A DNA stretch of 10,724 bases from Alphaproteobacteria bacterium (GTDB lineage Bacteria; Pseudomonadota; Alphaproteobacteria; RF32; CAG-239), in assembly GCA_017958895.1 (NCBI GenBank), contig JAGDBT010000020.1, forward strand, positions 1 to 10,724. The letters run 5' to 3'. Position numbers and translations under genes: made by a program. Shown here in pieces: positions 5,913-10,724 of this stretch (its first letter is position 1; each line of letters starts with the position of its first letter). The notes beneath the pieces are model-generated. The model searched no databases and was not told the origin of the DNA. It saw only the letters and a list, made by a program, of their open reading frames with translations.

Positions 5913-6380
5913 GTGCTTTGGGGATTTATAGCGATTATCTGTGCACTGGCAATTGATTTGGGCAGTAAATATATGATTGCCGAAGATTTAATTGCCACAC
6001 CGGCGGTTTACGGAGCTTACTTTAACCTGGTAAAAGTCTGGAATACCGGGGTAAGTTTTTCCATGTTTAATAATCACGGTGTTATCGGTGCCGTATGCCT
6101 GAGCATTTTTGCCGCCGCAATTTCGATTTTTTTGCTGTATTGGATGTATCACGAGAATGATAAAATCAGAATTTGCGCACTGGGTATGATAATCGGCGGT
6201 GCTTGGGGAAATATTATTGACCGCATTCATTACGGAGCGGTGTTGGACTTTTTGGATTTTCACTATGAAAACCTGCATTGGCCGGCCTTTAATTTTGCGG
6301 ATACATTTATTTGTATCGGAGCCGGTATCTTAATTGTGATGGAAATATATAAAGGACGAATGAAAGGAAAACAAAAATGA
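5913..6380 (+). CDS. lspA: lipoprotein signal peptidase (signal peptidase II)
   Basis: An inner-membrane aspartyl protease that removes the signal peptide of diacylglyceryl-modified prolipoproteins. The 155-residue protein has four hydrophobic segments and the conserved blocks in order: D15-x-x-S-K19, NTGVSF at 44-49, GGAWGNIIDR at 95-104 and FNFAD at 126-130. The catalytic aspartates are D112 (VLDF) and D130 (NFAD). The start is GTG at 5913, seven bases after a GGAG site. An ATG at 5908-5910 is in another frame, only two bases from the GGAG, and opens just seven codons. The gene overlaps the following lipoprotein gene in an ATGA junction (6377-6380), so LspA and a probable substrate are made from one message. 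Confidence 0.95.
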   Translation: MLWGFIAIICALAIDLGSKYMIAEDLIATPAVYGAYFNLVKVWNTGVSFSMFNNHGVIGAVCLSIFAAAISIFLLYWMYHENDKIRICALGMIIGGAWGNIIDRIHYGAVLDFLDFHYENLHWPAFNFADTFICIGAGILIVMEIYKGRMKGKQK

Positions 6381-6583
6381 AAAAAATATTTGTTTTTGCC
6401 GTGTTATCGGCAGTTTTATGTTTGAGTGCCTGTGGTTTAAGTAAAAAATCTTTAGGGCTTTCACGACAGGGACCGGATGAAAGTAATGTTAAAACCAATG
6501 AACCGTTGGTATTGCCTCCGGAATATAATGTACGTCCGCAGAAATCTTTGAATACTCAAGCGGAAGAAGAAAGTGTGCTCTAA
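6377..6583 (+). CDS. small BamF-like (DUF3035) lipoprotein, 68 aa
   Basis: A prolipoprotein with a basic n-region (MKK), a hydrophobic core and a lipobox LSAC, giving a lipidated C19 and a mature form of 50 residues. The residue after the cysteine is glycine, so it carries no Asp+2 inner-membrane retention signal and should go to the outer membrane. The mature region contains RQGPDESNV, then EPLVLPPEYNVRP, which resembles the conserved motif of DUF3035/BamF, a lipoprotein of the alphaproteobacterial BAM outer-membrane assembly complex, as does its position right after lspA. BamF homologues that I know of are generally longer; this one stops soon after the motif. The AAAGGA site is inside lspA, and the 3' end overlaps the next gene by 11 bases. 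The lipoprotein call is strong, the BamF assignment moderate. Confidence 0.75.
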   Translation: MKKIFVFAVLSAVLCLSACGLSKKSLGLSRQGPDESNVKTNEPLVLPPEYNVRPQKSLNTQAEEESVL

Positions 6584-7928
6584 AATTAAAATATCAATAA
6601 TTTTATGGCTCTGCTTGTGTATGGCAGAGATGGCGAGTGCAACCGTTTTTAAGGCGGAAGAATTCGTATTGCCGAACGGTTTACGTTGTGTGGTGGTTGA
6701 AAATCATAAAGCTCCGTTGATAAAGCATATGGTTTGGTATAAGGCCGGCTCCGTAGATGAAGAAGCAGGAAAGGGCGGAAGCGCTCATCTTTTGGAACAT
6801 CTGATGTTCAGGGGCACAAAAAAGGTTAAGGACGGAGCTTTTAACGAGATAATGGAAAAACACGGAGCGGTTTCCAATGCCTTTACAACTCACGAGGTTA
6901 CCGCTTATCACGAATTTGCCGATATCAGCCGTTTAGAAGTGTTGATGGCTTTGGAATCAGACCGTATGCAAAACTTGAACTTCGATAAACAAGCCTTTGA
7001 AACAGAAAGAAAAATAGTATTTCAAGAACGAATGCAAAGAATAGAAAATAATCCGTCTTCAATTTTCAGCGAAAGGTTTGATTTATTGCTTTGGGGCAAT
7101 TCTCCGTACGGAAGACCGGTAACCGGTTTGGCTGAAGAAATTGAAAGCCTGACCTATGATGATGCCCTCAGTTTTTATCAACGTTTTTACGCTCCTAATA
7201 ATGCAATATTGGTTCTATCCGGTGATATAGATGCAGCAACCGTCAAACCTTTGGTGGAAAAATATTACGGAAAATTGCAATCTCACAAAGTAAAACGCCA
7301 AAATCCCGTATCGGTAAGACCTTATTTCAGAGAAACTTTAGAAATGGAGTTGCCGGATATTAACACCGTGAAAATGGTTGAAAGTTATATTTTGGATACG
7401 ACAGAGGAAATAAAAGACGAGGTTTATGATTATGCAGTTTTGGCCGAATATCTGGGAGGTGGAGAAACCTCGGCCCTATATCGCGACTTGGTTTTAAAGA
7501 ATAAAGAGTTTGTAAGTGTTTTTGCGGGATATAATTTTGTTACCAACGGCAATACGGTCTTCAGTTTTTCTTTATTACCGGTTGAAGGAAATAAAATGAG
7601 CTTAACGGAACTTTCGGATATATTACATCATAGTGCCGAAAATGCCGTTAAAAATCTAACGGACAAAAGATTGGAACAAATAAAGCGAAAAATGGTTGCC
7701 GATTTGGTTTATGCCAATGATAATCCGGCCGATGCGGCACAGTGGATAGGTTATATGTTGGCAAGCGGTTTCAGTTTGGCAGATATTCAGAATTATGAAG
7801 AGAAAATATCGTCCGTAACTTTATCGGGAGTAAAACAGGCTTTTAAAAATTTACAAAAAGCCTCGGGAGTGAAAGGGCTTCTTAAACCTCTTTCCTCCGA
7901 ATTATCCGTGAAAGGAAAATCACTATGA
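6573..7928 (+). CDS. periplasmic M16 zinc metallopeptidase, catalytic subunit
   Basis: A 451-residue insulinase/pitrilysin-family (M16) protease with the inverted zinc motif H72-L-L-E75-H76 and a third metal ligand E152, 76 residues after H76. The NAFTTHEVTAYH block (102-113) and the FYAPNNAILVLSGD region (205-218) complete the N-terminal domain. A C-terminal non-metal-binding domain follows from about residue 250. A Sec signal peptide (K4, K6, hydrophobic 7-18, ASA before T24) places it in the periplasm. The start is GTG at 6573: the frame is closed by TGA at 6549-6551, no ATG lies between, and later starts would lose the basic n-region. Its ribosome site (GGAAGAAG) is weak, but it overlaps the lipoprotein gene by 11 bases, so coupling is likely. 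Positions equivalent to the family's Arg/Tyr substrate-binding pair are V307 and V314. Confidence 0.9.
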   Translation: MCSKIKISIILWLCLCMAEMASATVFKAEEFVLPNGLRCVVVENHKAPLIKHMVWYKAGSVDEEAGKGGSAHLLEHLMFRGTKKVKDGAFNEIMEKHGAVSNAFTTHEVTAYHEFADISRLEVLMALESDRMQNLNFDKQAFETERKIVFQERMQRIENNPSSIFSERFDLLLWGNSPYGRPVTGLAEEIESLTYDDALSFYQRFYAPNNAILVLSGDIDAATVKPLVEKYYGKLQSHKVKRQNPVSVRPYFRETLEMELPDINTVKMVESYILDTTEEIKDEVYDYAVLAEYLGGGETSALYRDLVLKNKEFVSVFAGYNFVTNGNTVFSFSLLPVEGNKMSLTELSDILHHSAENAVKNLTDKRLEQIKRKMVADLVYANDNPADAAQWIGYMLASGFSLADIQNYEEKISSVTLSGVKQAFKNLQKASGVKGLLKPLSSELSVKGKSL

Positions 7929-9352
7929 GAAGACATCACGGAAAACGTCGCGGATTTATATATTATACAAGGTGGCTTTTGATTTTGGCCCTGATTACGG
8001 TTGCATATAACTATCTTTCAAAAATTTATGCCGTATCAAATTATATAGATGCCGATAAAATTTATGCCTCATCGGTGTTGAAAGACCGCAATTTCAGCGG
8101 AAAAGTAAAGGAAATAAGTACAACAGACGGTATAAAAGCCTATTTTTTGGAAGAACATTCCATTCCGATCGTGAGCGTAAGTTTTCTGTTTAAAAATTCC
8201 GGCTATGCTCACGAAAATGAGAAATCGTTGGGATTAACGCATATTTTGGCCGATATGTTGCTTTCCGGGGCCGGAGAATATGACTTGTTGCAGTTTAAGG
8301 ATTTATGTGAAGAAAACGGCATAAAAATAGGTTTTGACGTTGATGCCGATGATTTTAGCGGTTATTTGCAATTTCCGGTAGCTAATCAAAAAACAGGGGT
8401 AAAACTGTTTAAGTCGGTTATGAATTCACCGCTTTTTGAAGAAGAATATTTAGCTTTGAGCAAAAGCCAGTTGCAAACGATATTGCGTCTTCGCAGAGAG
8501 AATCCGGAAGCAATTTTAAGTGATAAATTTTCGGAGACAATTTTTAATTCGCATCCTTATGCACGGGCAAAATTCGGAGAAAACAAAACAATTTCAGCAC
8601 TAAAAGCAGATGATTTGCGCAATTTTATGCATAAAAACTTTGCCAAAGATAATCTTATAATAGGTATTGTCGGGGATATTGATGAAGAAAACGCTGAGAT
8701 TTTACTGAAAGATATGTTCGGAATGCTTCCGGAAAAAAGTAAGACTGTCGCTTTGCCTAAAGCCGATTTGCAATTCGGCGGACATGAATATTTTTTGCCC
8801 CGAGATAATTCGGCACAGGCGATAACTCAGTTTGTAACGCATGGTACAACCCGTCAGAGTGCTGATTTTTATCCGCTGTATATTGCCAATTACATTTTCG
8901 GCGGTTCGGGGCTTAATTCGCGTATTTCGGGGATTATTCGTGAAAAAGAAGGCTTAACATACGGAATTTATACTTATCTTTCCATATTTGATGCCGTTGC
9001 CTTGCTCAAGGGAAGTTTTTCCGCCACTCCGGATAATTTTATCAGAGCTAAAGAATTGTTATTGTCGGAATGGCAAAAAATGGCAGAAAAAGGGATTTCC
9101 GTCGCAGAACTGAAGGCGGCAAAAGATTCTTTGTTGGCATCCAATAATTTGCGGTTTGCTTCAACAGGCGGAATTGCCGACATGTTGGTAGCAATACAGA
9201 AAGAAAATCTGGGAATTGATTTTTTTGAAAAACGTAACGGTTACATAGAAGCGGTAACTTTGGAAGAAGTAAATGCCGCGGCTAAAAAATATTTCAGCAT
9301 AACACCGGACTTCGTGATTATCGGAGCCGGAGAAAAGGAGGACAAACAATAA
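7925..9352 (+). CDS. M16 peptidase-family protein, zinc site lost, membrane-anchored
   Basis: A 475-residue M16 paralogue that probably lacks catalysis of its own. The segment aligned to HxxEH is H106-I-L-A109-D110, so the catalytic glutamate and second histidine are gone. The C-terminal domain is well conserved: FGGSGLNSR (325-333) followed by REKEGLTY, giving the R339/Y346 pair expected for substrate binding. A very basic N-terminus (RRHHGKRRG) followed by a hydrophobic helix (about 17-36) without a clear cleavage site suggests an inner-membrane anchor with the rest in the periplasm. The gene overlaps subunit 1 in an ATGA junction and has an AAAGGA site (7911-7916). The pair resembles two-subunit M16 enzymes such as mitochondrial processing peptidase and bacterial catalytic/non-catalytic pairs; heterodimer formation is inferred. 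Confidence 0.88.
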   Translation: MRRHHGKRRGFIYYTRWLLILALITVAYNYLSKIYAVSNYIDADKIYASSVLKDRNFSGKVKEISTTDGIKAYFLEEHSIPIVSVSFLFKNSGYAHENEKSLGLTHILADMLLSGAGEYDLLQFKDLCEENGIKIGFDVDADDFSGYLQFPVANQKTGVKLFKSVMNSPLFEEEYLALSKSQLQTILRLRRENPEAILSDKFSETIFNSHPYARAKFGENKTISALKADDLRNFMHKNFAKDNLIIGIVGDIDEENAEILLKDMFGMLPEKSKTVALPKADLQFGGHEYFLPRDNSAQAITQFVTHGTTRQSADFYPLYIANYIFGGSGLNSRISGIIREKEGLTYGIYTYLSIFDAVALLKGSFSATPDNFIRAKELLLSEWQKMAEKGISVAELKAAKDSLLASNNLRFASTGGIADMLVAIQKENLGIDFFEKRNGYIEAVTLEEVNAAAKKYFSITPDFVIIGAGEKEDKQ

Positions 9353-10724
9353 TGTTCGGAAAGTTTAATACAAAAGCTTGGCGCAAATTGGAAAGCGAAT
9401 ATAAACATTTTCAAAGCACGGAAATGAAAGATTTGTTTGCTAAAGATGCCAAACGAGGAGAAAGATATTCGGTTCAATTGGATAATATGTATGTTGATTA
9501 TTCCAAAAATCGTATCGATGACAAAGTTATGACTGCCTTGTTTAATTTGGCTAAGGAACGCGGAGTTGCCGAGAAAATAAAAGACATGTTCAGCGGCAAA
9601 AAGATTAATCAAACCGAAAACCGAGCGGTTTTGCATATTGCCTTGCGTAATCGCGGTAACGAACCGATTTATGTTGACGGACGTGATGTAATGCCGCAAA
9701 TAAACGAGGTTTTGGAAAAAGTTAAAGATTTTTCCGAAGCGGTACGTTTGGGACGCTTTGTCGGTTATACGGGCAAAAAACTGACCAATATCGTTAATAT
9801 CGGTATCGGCGGTTCCGATTTGGGACCTTATATGGCTTGTGAAGCTTTGCGTCATTATTGGGCTAAAGATATCAATTGTTATTTCATCTCTAATATCGAC
9901 GGCACAGCCTGTGCGGAAGTTTTGAATAAAATAGTTCCGGAAACCACCTTATTTATTGTGGCTTCTAAAACATTTACGACCATAGAAACCCTTACCAATG
10001 CCAAAACTTGCCGCAAATGGTTGGTTGATGCTTTGGGAGAACACGCGGTTGCAAAACACTTTGTTGCTCTTTCTACCAACAAAGAAGAAGTTGAAAAATT
10101 CGGCATTAACAGCGACAATATGTTTGCTTTTTGGGATTTTGTCGGCGGTCGTTATTCCATGTGGTCGGCTATCGGATTAATTATTGCCATTGCCATCGGT
10201 TATAAAAATTTTGAAAGAATGTTGGAAGGCGCATATGCCATGGATCAACATTTCTTGAACAGCGATTTTGAACATAATATTCCGGTGATTTTGGCACTTA
10301 TCGGTATTTGGTACAACAACTTTTACGGCATACATCGTTACGGTGTTATTCCTTATGATCAATATTTGCAATTTTTGCCGGCTTATTTGCAACAGTTAGA
10401 TATGGAGAGCAACGGCAAATACGTAACTTTGGATAATAAATTCGTTAATTATTCCACCGGACCGGTATTATTCGGCGGTGCCGGAACCAATGTTCAGCAC
10501 TCGTTTTTCCAGCTTTTGCATCAGGGAACGGATATTGTGCCGATAGATTTTATTATTCCGGCCATTTCGCATAATGAAATCGGTAATCATCACCAAATTT
10601 TGCTGGCCAATGTATTGGCTCAGGGTGAGGCGTTAATGCGTGGCAAAACCGAAGATGAGGCGGCGGCAGAGTTGGAAGCTTCCGGCAAATCGAAAACAGA
10701 AATCAACCGTTTGAGAAAATATAA
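9352..10724 (+). CDS. pgi: glucose-6-phosphate isomerase (3' partial)
   Basis: Interconverts glucose 6-phosphate and fructose 6-phosphate at the top of glycolysis; cytoplasmic dimer. The reading frame is open for 457 codons plus two bases to the window end. Motifs present: the phosphosugar-binding GIGGSDLGP at 151-159, SKTFTTIET at 205-213, the PGI signature FVGGRYSMWSAIG at about 263-275, the catalytic E352 in LDMESNGK and H383 in NVQHSFFQ. E352 and H383 are 31 apart, as in the E. coli enzyme (E355/H386). The catalytic lysine and second signature lie beyond the edge, with roughly 80-90 residues missing. The start ATG shares one base with the TAA of the M16 gene (TAATG) and is preceded by a strong AAGGAGG site (9335-9341), so it is well translated in its own right although cotranscribed with the envelope genes. 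Confidence 0.96.
   Translation, partial: MFGKFNTKAWRKLESEYKHFQSTEMKDLFAKDAKRGERYSVQLDNMYVDYSKNRIDDKVMTALFNLAKERGVAEKIKDMFSGKKINQTENRAVLHIALRNRGNEPIYVDGRDVMPQINEVLEKVKDFSEAVRLGRFVGYTGKKLTNIVNIGIGGSDLGPYMACEALRHYWAKDINCYFISNIDGTACAEVLNKIVPETTLFIVASKTFTTIETLTNAKTCRKWLVDALGEHAVAKHFVALSTNKEEVEKFGINSDNMFAFWDFVGGRYSMWSAIGLIIAIAIGYKNFERMLEGAYAMDQHFLNSDFEHNIPVILALIGIWYNNFYGIHRYGVIPYDQYLQFLPAYLQQLDMESNGKYVTLDNKFVNYSTGPVLFGGAGTNVQHSFFQLLHQGTDIVPIDFIIPAISHNEIGNHHQILLANVLAQGEALMRGKTEDEAAAELEASGKSKTEINRLRKY

Noticed and set aside
9241..9855. 204-codon minus-strand frame across the M16/pgi junction
   Set aside because: It is the complement of two clearly conserved coding regions, has no recognisable domain, and crosses their start/stop junction.
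1..10724. Defence system, phage, CRISPR, integrative element or novel biosynthetic cluster
   Set aside because: Every substantial reading frame that is not a shadow matches a known housekeeping or envelope family. No integrase, attachment repeat at the tRNA, array of direct repeats or composition break was seen.

Overview
The window is AT-rich chromosomal DNA, densely packed with ordinary bacterial housekeeping genes. The best guess is an uncultured, low-GC alphaproteobacterium, perhaps a host-associated lineage. The main support is the gene order signal peptidase II, DUF3035/BamF-like lipoprotein, then two M16 peptidase-family proteins, which I know from Alphaproteobacteria. The taxonomic call is inference from gene order and protein style; no database was searched. 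There are no insertion sequences, phage genes, CRISPR arrays, integrase genes or toxin-antitoxin pairs that I can see.

Layout. Bases 1-993 (minus strand) hold the N-terminal 331 codons of ribosomal protein S1, cut by the window edge. Its leader and a candidate promoter lie at 994-1124. Upstream on the same strand is a ferritin-like diiron protein (1210-1710) with its own terminator (1144-1176). A divergent intergenic region (1711-1825) leads into a plus-strand run: rpe (1826-2476), a PhoB-type response regulator (2477-3163) and an AmpD/AmiD-type amidase (3203-3913). The amidase overlaps tail-to-tail with a minus-strand phospholipase/carboxylesterase-family hydrolase (3882-4583). A 159-base AT-rich spacer with promoter-like sequence precedes tRNA-Leu(GAG) (4743-4828), which is followed after 45 bases by a CorA-family metal transporter (4874-5827). 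A promoter at 5855-5883 probably drives a tightly coupled operon of lspA, the BamF-like lipoprotein, M16 subunit 1, M16 subunit 2 and pgi (5913 to the window end), in which every junction overlaps.

How the genes fit together. The lspA operon is mostly an envelope-biogenesis unit. LspA is the enzyme expected to cleave the signal peptide of the lipoprotein encoded next to it. The two M16 proteins look like complementary halves of one periplasmic peptidase: one has the zinc site but lacks the Arg/Tyr pair, and the other has lost the zinc site but keeps that pair. Rpe and Pgi belong to the pentose phosphate and upper glycolytic pathways. The amidase fits peptidoglycan recycling or remodelling.

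I did not find an undescribed biological system. The observations most worth checking are the complementary M16 pair, the very short BamF-like lipoprotein, the rpsA leader without a Shine-Dalgarno, the tRNA-Leu/corA arrangement, the unpaired PhoB-type regulator and the convergent amidase/esterase overlap.
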